DNA from: AP-15 sp963797115
GTDB taxonomy: Bacteria > Pseudomonadota > Alphaproteobacteria > ATCC43930 > CGMCC-115725
Length of the DNA: 64,000 bases
NCBI GenBank assembly: GCA_963797115.1
Contig: CAWCOH010000001.1
Location: forward strand, 496,001-560,000
Direction: 5' to 3'
Positions 28,571-36,301 of this stretch are shown in pieces (the stretch's first letter is position 1; each line of letters begins with the position of its first letter). A model generated the notes under the pieces. That model saw only the letters and a program-made list of their open reading frames with translations, was not told the DNA's origin and did no database searches. The position numbers and the translations under genes are program-made.

Positions 28571-28849
28571 TCAATGGTAGTCGACGAGATCGACGTTGGT
28601 CGCGTCCTCGCCTTCGAACTCGAACACCAACCGCCAGTTGCCTGATACGGAAAGCGCCCACTGCCCTTCGCGGTCGCCTCTCAGCCGATGAAGCCGATAG
28701 CCGGGCAAATTCATGCCAGCAGGACCCGTGCTGGTATTGAGCGAGGTCAGAAGCCGGCGAAGCCGGGCCGCTTGCTGGGCGTTGATCCCACTCGTATCGC
28801 CGCCTCGAAAGAACCGCTCCAACCCCCGATGACGAAACCGCCTTATCAT
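28571..28849 (-). CDS. higB: HigB-family mRNA interferase toxin
   Basis: A 92-residue RelE/HigB-type ribosome-dependent mRNase. Family features are the start MIRRFRHRGLERFF, the segment LPGYRLHRLRGDREGQWALS, and the C-terminal NWRLVFEFEGEDATNVDLVDYH. The HigA gene follows after 21 bases. An AT-rich stretch at 28850-28880 upstream is the likely autoregulated promoter. Confidence 0.9.
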   Translation of the reverse strand: MIRRFRHRGLERFFRGGDTSGINAQQAARLRRLLTSLNTSTGPAGMNLPGYRLHRLRGDREGQWALSVSGNWRLVFEFEGEDATNVDLVDYH

Positions 28850-28907
28850 TTCTGATAATTGTAACTTATCGGGTTACATAGAGCGGGCCTCACTGGCCGG
28901 TCAAGAG

Positions 28908-29306
28908 GTGCTCGGCACGGTCGAGGGGCTGAAGCGCTTTGTCACGATGGATGAGAGCCCCTATCACGGGCTCAATTTCTGCCAGGGTACCATCGCCGAG
29001 ATGCTCGACGACCCCGCCCGCGAGATCTTCGAGGTGATCTGCTGGTTCGGCGAGCGCGGCAAAATCTTCAACGTGCACTTCCGCAACATCAAAGGAAGGA
29101 AGCTCGACTTCATCGAGGCGTTCCCCGACGAGGGCGACAAGGACATGCCGAGGGCACTCGCCGCCTACCGCGATGTCGGCTACCCCTACATGCTGATGCC
29201 CGACCACGTGCCGCAGATCGACGGCCGCGACCCCTCGGCTGTGGCCTTCGCCTATTGCTACGGCTACATCCAGGCGCTCATCGACGCGCTCGACGCGCGG
29301 CCGTGA
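28908..29306 (+). pseudogene. 5'-truncated copy 3 of the mannonate dehydratase gene
   Basis: Homology begins at a GTG equivalent to Val195 of the full copy and continues in frame to the stop, then through about 75 bases of matching 3' flank (to about 29382). Differences include MDE for MHE, ICWFGE, KGRK, FIEAF and GDKDM. The frame is fully open although only the C-terminal 132 residues remain, too few for a barrel. The junction lies about 45 bases upstream of the HigB start region, on the opposite strand. Confidence 0.8.
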
Positions 29307-29519
29307 CCGCTCCCGACACCGGCCGGCCGCTCTCACCTCTACTGCAGAGCTACGGTGCTTGGGGCGGGCCGTCCGAGATGTGCGTGCGCGGCTTCGGTAA
29401 ACGACACGGCGATGCCCTGTTATACCGAATACCCCGCTGTGTTGGCCGGGCCGGCCATCGTGCTGCTGCCAGTGGGTCGGACAAGACCTGCGACCCGCTG
29501 CCCCTCGTCGAAAAGACGG
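29307..29519. other. 3' flank of mannonate dehydratase copy 3
   Basis: The first 75 or so bases match the 3' flank of the full-length gene at 24924-24998, with scattered differences. The rest contains no recognisable gene. Confidence 0.5.
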
Positions 29520-29753
29520 TCAGTACCGAATTCGTCTTATGGTCCGTACTGCGATATCCCAGGCATAGCGTATGCCGGCTGGCAACGGTGACCCCATCAT
29601 AAGGGAAACCAGCCCCTCGGCGCGCGGCTCCGCTCGAGCGACGGCCGCCTGTCGCAACAGGCGGCGGGTTGTTGCTTCATCGATCCTGTCGCGATGCATG
29701 AGCTGTTGCACGATCGGCTCGGCAAAGAGCTGATCGAGCCTCGGTTCGTCCAA
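29520..29753 (-). CDS. Small hypothetical protein
   Basis: A 77-residue product beginning MDEPRLDQLFAEPIVQQLMH, then RDRIDEATTRRLLRQAAVAR. This acidic/Arg-rich helical start resembles short alphaproteobacterial proteins of unknown function I have met before, but I cannot name a family. The C-terminal third is less convincing and may be out of frame. It lies just downstream of the EmrB gene on the same strand. Confidence 0.45.
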   Translation of the reverse strand: MDEPRLDQLFAEPIVQQLMHRDRIDEATTRRLLRQAAVARAEPRAEGLVSLMMGSPLPAGIRYAWDIAVRTIRRIRY

Positions 29754-29859
29754 TGCACGCTAGCCAGCCATCGCGCGCAGGGCTGCACGGCCGCGTCGCA
29801 TGGACATTCTTCTGACCGCACCGCGTCCCATCCCTCGCGTCCCATCCCTGTAGCCATAA

Positions 29860-31401
29860 TTATTTGACCAAGGCGTGATCCGCGCCATCCCCGCTGGGCG
29901 GCCTTTTGAAGAAGAAGACCAGCGGGAGGGCGAGGAGTGTCAAAATCATCAGCAGTTTGAAGTCGTCGATGTAAGCAATGATCTGCGCCTGCAATGTGAT
30001 CGTGGCGTCGAGCGCGGCACGTCCGGCGGCGGTGAACGGGCTCCAGAGATGCGCGATGGCCGGGTTTTCGAACAGGCGGTTGACCGCGGTGACGTAACCG
30101 CCGATTTCGGCATGATTTTGCTGGGTATTGCTGACGAGCAGGGCCGAGGTGGCTGAAACACCCATGCTCTGACCGATATTGCGAGCCAGGGTAAAAAAGC
30201 CGGCGCCCGCGGTCCGTTGTTCCGGCGCCAATGTCGCAAGAGCCGTCACGCTGAGCGGCACGAAGAGAAAACCCATCCCGGCGCCCTGGATGATGCCGTT
30301 GAGGCCGACCGTCCACTCGGACACGTTCGGCGTCCAACTGCTCATATCCCACATCGCCCAGGCGCTCAGCCCGAGGCCGATTGCCAGCAGCACGCGCGTG
30401 TCGAGGCGTCCGACGAGCCGGCCCACGATCATCATTGCGACGAGGGTGCCGAACCCCCGCGGCGCCAGGGCAAAACCGGCCGTCAGGATCGGGTAGCCCA
30501 TCAGATTCTGCAAATAGAGCGGCAAGAGCGCCAACGGGGCGAAATAGGTGAGGCCGATGATGAAGCCAAATAGCGTGCCGGCGGCAAAGTTGCGGTTGCG
30601 GAACAGAGCCGGGTTCACAAAAGGCGCCTTGGCCGTCAAGGTCTGCACCAGGAACAGCCACAAGGCCGAGCCACTGACCACCGCCTCAACGAGGATTTCC
30701 CCGGAGGCGAACCAATCGAGCTCCTCGCCGCGATCGAGCAGGATCTGCAATGCGCCGATCGACACGCTCAATGCAGCGAAGCCGAACCAGTCGAGTTTTC
30801 CGGGATGTTTGGCCGTTTCGGGTAAGAATGCCGTCATGCCCACAAATGCGAGAACGCCGATCGGCACATTGATGTAAAATACCCAACGCCAGCTGTAGTT
30901 ATAGGTAAGCCAACCGCCGAGCACCGGGCCGATAATTGGGCCGATCATGATGGCCATACCCCAATACGCCATGGCCTGGCCCTGGCGTTCCTTCGGATAG
31001 ATGTTGAGCAGCACCGCTTGCGAGAGGGGCACCAACCCCGCTCCAAAGGCGCCCTGGATCAGCCGGAAAAGCACGATTTCGACCAGCGAGTGAGCGGTGC
31101 CGCACAGAACCGAAGCAATCGTGAAGCCGACGATCGAGGTCAGGAATAGGCGCTTGACGCCAAGCCGTTCGGCGAGAAAGCCGGTCGGCTGCGTCATGAT
31201 CGCCGCGGCGACTATGTAGGAGGTCAACACCCACTCGATCTCGTCCTGGTTAGCCGCGACGCTCCCCTGGATATAGGGCAGCGACACGTTGGCGATCGTC
31301 GTGTCGAGCGCCTGCATCACCGTCGCGAGCACGACGCAGGCGGTGATTGCAGGGCGATTGGGCCCCGCCGCCGTCGGGCTCGGTTTGCCGGTCGCCGCCA
31401 T
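29860..31401 (-). CDS. emrB: DHA2-family MFS drug exporter (EmrB-like)
   Basis: Inner-membrane proton antiporter of 513 residues with 14 predicted helices. Motif A is GFLAERLGVKRLFL, and motif C-like GPVLGGWLTYNYSWRWVFYI and the start QALDTTIANVSLPYI are typical of EmrB/QacA transporters. The ATG at 31401 overlaps the upstream adaptor gene stop by one base (TGATG), so the two are translationally coupled. With the adaptor it should export hydrophobic toxic compounds across both membranes. No dedicated outer-membrane factor is adjacent. Confidence 0.9.
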   Translation of the reverse strand: MAATGKPSPTAAGPNRPAITACVVLATVMQALDTTIANVSLPYIQGSVAANQDEIEWVLTSYIVAAAIMTQPTGFLAERLGVKRLFLTSIVGFTIASVLCGTAHSLVEIVLFRLIQGAFGAGLVPLSQAVLLNIYPKERQGQAMAYWGMAIMIGPIIGPVLGGWLTYNYSWRWVFYINVPIGVLAFVGMTAFLPETAKHPGKLDWFGFAALSVSIGALQILLDRGEELDWFASGEILVEAVVSGSALWLFLVQTLTAKAPFVNPALFRNRNFAAGTLFGFIIGLTYFAPLALLPLYLQNLMGYPILTAGFALAPRGFGTLVAMMIVGRLVGRLDTRVLLAIGLGLSAWAMWDMSSWTPNVSEWTVGLNGIIQGAGMGFLFVPLSVTALATLAPEQRTAGAGFFTLARNIGQSMGVSATSALLVSNTQQNHAEIGGYVTAVNRLFENPAIAHLWSPFTAAGRAALDATITLQAQIIAYIDDFKLLMILTLLALPLVFFFKRPPSGDGADHALVK

Positions 31402-32591
31402 CAGCCGCTCGTCTGTTCGCCAAACAGGGCTGTCAGAAAATGCGGCAGCCCGCGCTTGTGACGGGTATAGACCGCGACCTCGACGCTCATCCCGGCGCGC
31501 AATGGCGGCATGCTCTTGTCGGTCGTGTCGATCTCCACCCGCAGCGGGATACGCTGGACGACCTTGACCCAGTTGCCGCTGGTGTTCTGCGCCGGCAGCA
31601 GCGAGAACTCCGACTGCGCAGCCGGGCTGAGGCTGGCGACTGTGCCGTGCCACTCCCGCCCGGGGTAGGTGTCGACTGTGATCGTGGCCGGCTGGCCGGC
31701 GCGCACTTCGGTCAGCTCGGTTTCCTTGGGTTGCGCCTCGACCCAAACCCGATCCGTGTCCACGAGATAAAAGGCAGTGGTCGAGGCCGCCAAGTACATT
31801 CCCGGCTCCAAGGCGGGGACGTTGGTCACGGTGCCGTTGTACGGCGCCCTGACAACGGTATCGCGCAGCTGTCGGGCAGCTTCATCCCGCTGCGCCAATG
31901 CCTGGCGGTATTGCGGGTGCTGCTCTATCGGAATATCGGGGTTCCCATCGAGGTTGGCGACGATCGACGCCAACTGTGCCTTAGCTGAAGCCAGCGTCTG
32001 CTCCGAAGTCTGCAAGTTGAGCCGCGCCTGGTCCAATGACATTTGCGGGGTGAACTGTTGCCGTGCGAGGATTTGCTGCCGCTGGTATTGAAGCTGATTG
32101 AAGGCGATTTGGGCTTCGGCTTGCTTTATCTGGGCCTGCACGTTCTGGTAATTGGCTTTGAGTGCGTTCAGATTGTCGCGGACAGTGCCGAGCTGAGCCT
32201 GCGCCTGGTCCAGCTTCAGTTGAAAGGGCAGCGGGTCGAGCCGGAACAGAACCTGCCCGGCCGTGACGTGCTGGTTGTCTTTGACCTCGATCGCCTGGAC
32301 CATGCCGGACACATCGGTCGAAAGGCCGACCTTGTCGGCCTCGATATAGGCGTCGTCGGTCGACATGTAGGCGCCTCCCTCGACGTAGAAATAGCCGCCG
32401 ACAATCAGCGCCAGCGGCAGTAGCAGAAATAGCGTCCAGCGCAGCCGGCGCCGGCGCGAAGACCGCGGTTCCTTGGGCGCGGGCGATTCTTCGGCCGGCA
32501 ATTCCCATTCCTCGTGCACCACGACGCGTCTTGCCAGGGGCGCCTCGGACGCATCCGGGCGCAGCGAAACCGATTCCGTGTCGGCGAGCAT
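31401..32591 (-). CDS. emrA: HlyD/EmrA-family efflux adaptor
   Basis: Membrane-fusion partner of the following EmrB, 396 residues. It has a cytoplasmic Arg-rich N-tail, one membrane helix near residues 52-68 (LFLLLPLALIVGGYFYV), and the family signature STDDAYIEADKVGLST. A long coiled-coil (AQAQLGTVRDNLNALKANY onward) and a beta-barrel region (VEAQPKETELTEVRAGQPA) follow. It is the first gene of the pair. A LysR gene is divergent about 600 bases away, with a small secreted protein gene between. Confidence 0.9.
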   Translation of the reverse strand: MLADTESVSLRPDASEAPLARRVVVHEEWELPAEESPAPKEPRSSRRRRLRWTLFLLLPLALIVGGYFYVEGGAYMSTDDAYIEADKVGLSTDVSGMVQAIEVKDNQHVTAGQVLFRLDPLPFQLKLDQAQAQLGTVRDNLNALKANYQNVQAQIKQAEAQIAFNQLQYQRQQILARQQFTPQMSLDQARLNLQTSEQTLASAKAQLASIVANLDGNPDIPIEQHPQYRQALAQRDEAARQLRDTVVRAPYNGTVTNVPALEPGMYLAASTTAFYLVDTDRVWVEAQPKETELTEVRAGQPATITVDTYPGREWHGTVASLSPAAQSEFSLLPAQNTSGNWVKVVQRIPLRVEIDTTDKSMPPLRAGMSVEVAVYTRHKRGLPHFLTALFGEQTSG

Positions 32592-32623
32592 CTGAACTTT
32601 GTCCGCGCCGCGGCTGCTACAAG

Positions 32624-33025
32624 TCAGCTAGCGGGAACCGTCTGCCAGCCGGTGTTGCACTGGGTTACGTAGGGGTAATAGCCCGCTGGGTCGGAGCAAT
32701 AATACCACGTCTGGGAAAAAGGAGGTTGGCCGTAGTCGTAGTAGCCGTAGTACGGATAGGAGAACACGCCGAATCCGGGGAGAAATCCGCCACCGTGAAA
32801 TCCATGCCCGTGAAATCCACCATGAAATCCATGCCCGTGAAATCCGCCGTGAAATCCGCCACCGTGAAATCCGCCGCCGCCGTGGAAACCTCCGCCGCCA
32901 CCATGCGGCCCGGCGTAGGCAAAATTTGGCAGGCTGAGCGCGATAACACACAGCAGAGCAGCCGCAGCGGTCCCCAGAGCTCTTCCTATCCTGGATTGGA
33001 CCCTGTATTTCCTTAACTGTCCCAT
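32624..33025 (-). CDS. His/Gly-rich secreted repeat protein
   Basis: A 133-residue exported protein. The start at 33025 has AGGAG at correct spacing. A signal peptide (RALGTAAAALLCVIALSLP) ends near FAYA. It is followed by about ten FHGG/FHGHG repeats, then an aromatic-rich C-terminus (YPYYGYYDY, YYCSDPAGYYPYV) containing two Cys. The repeats suggest metal binding or surface adhesion; the C-terminal block occurs in many small alphaproteobacterial envelope proteins of unknown function. It lies immediately upstream of the EmrAB genes on the same strand. Confidence 0.75.
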   Translation of the reverse strand: MGQLRKYRVQSRIGRALGTAAAALLCVIALSLPNFAYAGPHGGGGGFHGGGGFHGGGFHGGFHGHGFHGGFHGHGFHGGGFLPGFGVFSYPYYGYYDYGQPPFSQTWYYCSDPAGYYPYVTQCNTGWQTVPAS

Positions 33026-33184
33026 CGACAACTCCTTTTGCGCCGGCCGCGTGTCGGGTGTCTGTGACAGCCGGACGCGGTTGTAAACGGTCAATGCGTT
33101 GCAGGTGGTCTGCCCGGTAGGCATTGATAATATGGCGAAGACAAATCATACTATCCTGTATCGCTTAATAATCGGCGAGGCTCT

Positions 33185-34150
33185 ATGGATCGCTTCGACA
33201 ATATGCGGGTCTTCGCCAAGGTGGTGGAGAGCGGCAGCTTCGCCGGTGCTGCGGCGCGGCTCGGCATTTCCGCCAGCATGGTCAGCCAGCACGTCAAGGA
33301 ACTCGAGGAGCGGCTGGCCGCGCGCCTGCTGAACCGCACGACGCGCAAGGTCAGCTTAACCGAGACTGGCCGCGCCTATTATGAGCGCTGCACCCGGCTG
33401 CTGGCCGATCTCGAGGAAACCGAGCAAGCCGTAAGCGACATGCACGCGGCCCCGCGCGGGGAGTTGCGCGTCAATGCCGCGCCGAGCTTCGGCATTCTGC
33501 AGTTGGCGCCGGCGATTGCCGATTTTACCGCGCGCTTTGCCGCAATCTCCGTCGAACTGCTGCTGAGCACGCGCATTGCCGACCTGATCGACGAAGGTCT
33601 CGATGTCGCCGTGTGGGTCGGGGAGCTTCCGGACTCGAGCCTGATCGCGCGCCAGCTCGCCCCCTGCCGCATGGTCGTGTGCGGCGCGCCGAGCTATTTC
33701 GAGAGGCACGGCACGCCGCGCACCCCCGCCGACCTCACGGGCCACAATTGCCTCACGGTATCCAGGACCGGGTTATCCTACTACCGCGCGTGGCATCTGA
33801 CGGCGGCAGACGGCACCGCGCTGAGCATCTCGCCTTCGGGGAACCTGCGGACCAACAGCGGGGCGGTGCTCAAAGTCACGGCGCTCGCCGGACACGGGGT
33901 GGCGTGTCTCCCGACCTATCTCGTCGGCGATGCGCTGCAGTCGGGGCGGCTGGTGACAGTGCTGGACGATTACACCGCGCCGCCGCTAACGCTGCGCGCC
34001 CTCTATCCTCACAACCGCCACCTATCGGCTAAGGTCCGCGCCTTCGTCGACTTTCTCGCTACGCGCTTTGGGCAAGAGCCGCCATGGGACAGCTGGTGCC
34101 GCTTCTCCAGCGAGCAGTCCGCGGCATCCGCTCATCACGGGGGGAGATGA
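33185..34150 (+). CDS. LysR-family transcriptional regulator
   Basis: A 321-residue regulator. The N-terminal winged HTH (MDRFDNMRVFAKVVESGSFA, then ARLGISASMVSQHVKELEERL) is followed by a periplasmic-binding-like effector domain. It belongs to the subgroup with a short tail and QVVEAGSFA-type HTH, often linked to quinone or drug reductases and exporters. Divergence from the secreted protein and EmrAB operon suggests that it controls them from the 33026-33184 intergenic region. That segment is AT-rich near 33120-33170. Confidence 0.88.
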   Translation: MDRFDNMRVFAKVVESGSFAGAAARLGISASMVSQHVKELEERLAARLLNRTTRKVSLTETGRAYYERCTRLLADLEETEQAVSDMHAAPRGELRVNAAPSFGILQLAPAIADFTARFAAISVELLLSTRIADLIDEGLDVAVWVGELPDSSLIARQLAPCRMVVCGAPSYFERHGTPRTPADLTGHNCLTVSRTGLSYYRAWHLTAADGTALSISPSGNLRTNSGAVLKVTALAGHGVACLPTYLVGDALQSGRLVTVLDDYTAPPLTLRALYPHNRHLSAKVRAFVDFLATRFGQEPPWDSWCRFSSEQSAASAHHGGR

Positions 34151-34220
34151 TCGGAAGTTCGAAAACTCGAGCGCACGCTCCGTGAGCTTGCTCTTGGGAT
34201 CAAAGGAATGTGGTCGTGCT

Positions 34221-34560
34221 GAGAGCCCCTATCACGGGCTCAATTTCTGCCAGGGCACCATCGCCGAGATGCTCGATGACCCGACCCGCGAGATCTTCGC
34301 GGTGATCCGCTGGTTCGGCGAGCGCGGTAAGATCTTCAACGTCCATTTCCGCAATATCAAAGGGAACAAGCTCGACTTCATGGAGGCCTTCCCCGACGAG
34401 GACGACATGGACATGGCCCGCGCGCTCGCTGTCTATCGCAGCGTCGGCTACCCCTACATGCTGATGCCCGGCCACGTGCCGCAGATTGACGGCCGCGACC
34501 CCTCGCGCTTCGTCTATTGCTACGGCTATATCCAGGCGCTCATCGACGCACTGCGCCGCG
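34221..34560 (+). pseudogene. 5'-truncated copy 4 of the mannonate dehydratase gene
   Basis: Homology starts at GAGAGCCCC, equivalent to Glu210 of the full copy, and continues in frame to about residue 322. Changes include DPTREIF, KGNKLDF, DEDDMDM, MPGHVPQ (metal-site Asp lost) and a 2-codon deletion (DPSRFVY). The normal stop is lost, so the frame runs on to 34853. Traces of the shared 3' flank continue to about 34650. It is the most diverged and shortest copy. Confidence 0.8.
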
Positions 34561-34928
34561 GCCGGATGGTGCGAAGGTCTGATCAATTTACCGCCGCCGG
34601 GGCCGCCCCCGACACGGAATGCCCGCCCTCGCCTCCATTGCAGATTAGCGTTGCGCGGAGCAAAGCGTCAGAGGATCGTGTCAAAAGAGGACATCCGCAA
34701 TACCTGCTATCGGCGTTTTCCAACGACAATCCCGGAGCGAACTGTACCGGAAAACAAGGAGCGTCGTGCACTGAATTTCGCGGGGCCATCGCGCTGGTCA
34801 AGGTATACAAGGATATGTCTACCGCGACACGCGCCGTCATTCAACCGCAATAGTTCTTTCACTTTACTGTAACAAGGGACAGCTAGGCTTTTATTACGTT
34901 CTTGCGACATAGCGGCGGCAGGATTTTG
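34561..34928. other. Region between copy 4 and the lipid cluster
   Basis: The first 90 bases contain a diverged 3' flank of the mannonate dehydratase gene. The remainder has no recognisable gene. AT-rich sequence at 34850-34900 may hold the promoter of the following methyltransferase gene. Confidence 0.4.
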
Positions 34929-35609
34929 ATGACGGATGCTGTTGGGAAGAAATTGCCCACAGAGCTCGACGGGATCAGTCTACGGAAGGCGTACGCGCGC
35001 TGGGCGCCGATCTACGATCTGGTCTTTGGCGTCGTGTTCGAGCGCGGCCGTCGGGCGGCGATCGCCGCAGCCGAGCGGGTAGGAGGCCGAATCCTCGAAG
35101 TTGGTGTCGGCACGGGCATCTCGCTTCCCGGCTACTCCTCCCAGAGTCGCGTAACCGGGATTGATCTTTCAGAGGAGATGCTACGCAAAGCGCAAAAGCG
35201 GGTGGCAGAGCTGTCCCTTGCCTACGTCGAGAACCTGGAGGTGATGGATGCAGAGCATCTGTCATTCGCCGACGCCTCGTTCGATGTCGTCGTCGCGAAC
35301 CATGTAATTTCAACCGTCCCAAACCCGGAGGCAGCGCTCGACGAGTGTGCCCGAATGCTCAGACCCGGCGGCGAGATGATCCTGCTCAGCCGCATCGGTG
35401 CGGATACCGGCTTGCGGCACCTGGTCGAACGATTACTGCAACCGATCGTCTGTCGGCTCGGATGGCGGGCTGAGTTTCCATGGGACCGATTCGCTCGTTG
35501 GACCGAGCGGCGAACTGATGTGCGCCTGATCGAGCGCCGACCGATGCCGCCGTTCGGTCATTTCTCGCTCCTGAGATTTGTGAAATTCGAACAAGAGGCG
35601 GGAGCATAA
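34929..35609 (+). CDS. pmtA: PmtA-like phosphatidylethanolamine N-methyltransferase
   Basis: Cytoplasmic SAM-dependent methyltransferase of 226 residues. Motif I is ILEVGVGTGISLPGY, followed by VTGIDLSEEMLRKAQKRV and FDVVVANHVISTVPNPEAAL. These blocks are typical of the Rhodobacter/Sinorhizobium PmtA family, which methylates phosphatidylethanolamine to phosphatidylcholine. The start at 34929 is favoured over the upstream GTG-like frame because it gives the family N-terminus. A phosphatidylserine decarboxylase gene 3 kb downstream would supply the substrate, supporting the assignment. Confidence 0.75.
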   Translation: MTDAVGKKLPTELDGISLRKAYARWAPIYDLVFGVVFERGRRAAIAAAERVGGRILEVGVGTGISLPGYSSQSRVTGIDLSEEMLRKAQKRVAELSLAYVENLEVMDAEHLSFADASFDVVVANHVISTVPNPEAALDECARMLRPGGEMILLSRIGADTGLRHLVERLLQPIVCRLGWRAEFPWDRFARWTERRTDVRLIERRPMPPFGHFSLLRFVKFEQEAGA

Positions 35610-35673
35610 GCGCCGCAGACCGACGGATTCGCGGCTGACTGTGCCCGTATTGGTAAAAGGGGATGATGTTCAG

Positions 35674-36282
35674 ATGAGTGGCTTTATGCAGACGCTGAAA
35701 ATTCAGCGCTGGGACGATCACCGTTACTATCATCACAGTCTAATCAACCAGTCGCTTCATTTGTTGAGTGCGACGAGCTTCGTCCTGATGTACTTCTTGT
35801 TGTTCTGGGATCCGGCTATAGCGGCAATGACGGGATGGATCGTTTCAATGACCAGCCGCCAGATCGGCCATTTCTTTTTCGAGCCGAAGGGTTACGACGC
35901 AGTAAATGACGTCACTCACGAATACAAAGAAGAGGTCAAGGTCGGCTACAATCTCCGCCGCAAAGTCATATTGCTCTCAATTTGGGCATTGTCGCCGCTA
36001 CCGCTATACTTCAAGCCGACGTTTTTCGGGATGATCAGACCATGGGAGAGCGCCCTCGGGTTTGTCCATCAGATCGGGATGTGCTGGCTGTTTATCGGAG
36101 TCGCCGGGATAATTCTACGATCTATTCAACTGTTCTTCATCAGGGACCTGCAGACCGGATTGGTCTGGGCTGTCAAAATCATCACAGACCCTTTCCACGA
36201 TATCAAACTGTATTATAAGGCGCCGTACCATCTGTTGCGCGGGGATCTGGAGGACCCAGTGGCGCTGGGCCACAGTCACTGA
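35674..36282 (+). CDS. Polytopic membrane protein of unknown function in the lipid cluster
   Basis: A 202-residue protein with about four hydrophobic segments. The His-rich N-part (WDDHRYYHHSLINQSLHLL) precedes the first helices, and the conserved-looking SRQIGHFFFEPKGYDAVN follows the second. Later segments are LLSIWALSPLPLYF and CWLFIGVAGIILRSIQLFF. The scattered His residues near membrane segments recall fatty-acid hydroxylase or Mpo1-like proteins, but I cannot assign a family. It follows the PmtA-like gene by 64 bases and is probably co-transcribed. Confidence 0.7.
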   Translation: MSGFMQTLKIQRWDDHRYYHHSLINQSLHLLSATSFVLMYFLLFWDPAIAAMTGWIVSMTSRQIGHFFFEPKGYDAVNDVTHEYKEEVKVGYNLRRKVILLSIWALSPLPLYFKPTFFGMIRPWESALGFVHQIGMCWLFIGVAGIILRSIQLFFIRDLQTGLVWAVKIITDPFHDIKLYYKAPYHLLRGDLEDPVALGHSH

Positions 36283-36301
36283 GGGCGAGGGGCGGCGCCT
36301 T

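Noticed and set aside
32760..32890. Short repeated units that might be read as a CRISPR-like or satellite array
   Set aside because: The repeats are codon-based FHGG/FHGHG repeats inside a signal-peptide-bearing protein gene, with no constant spacers.
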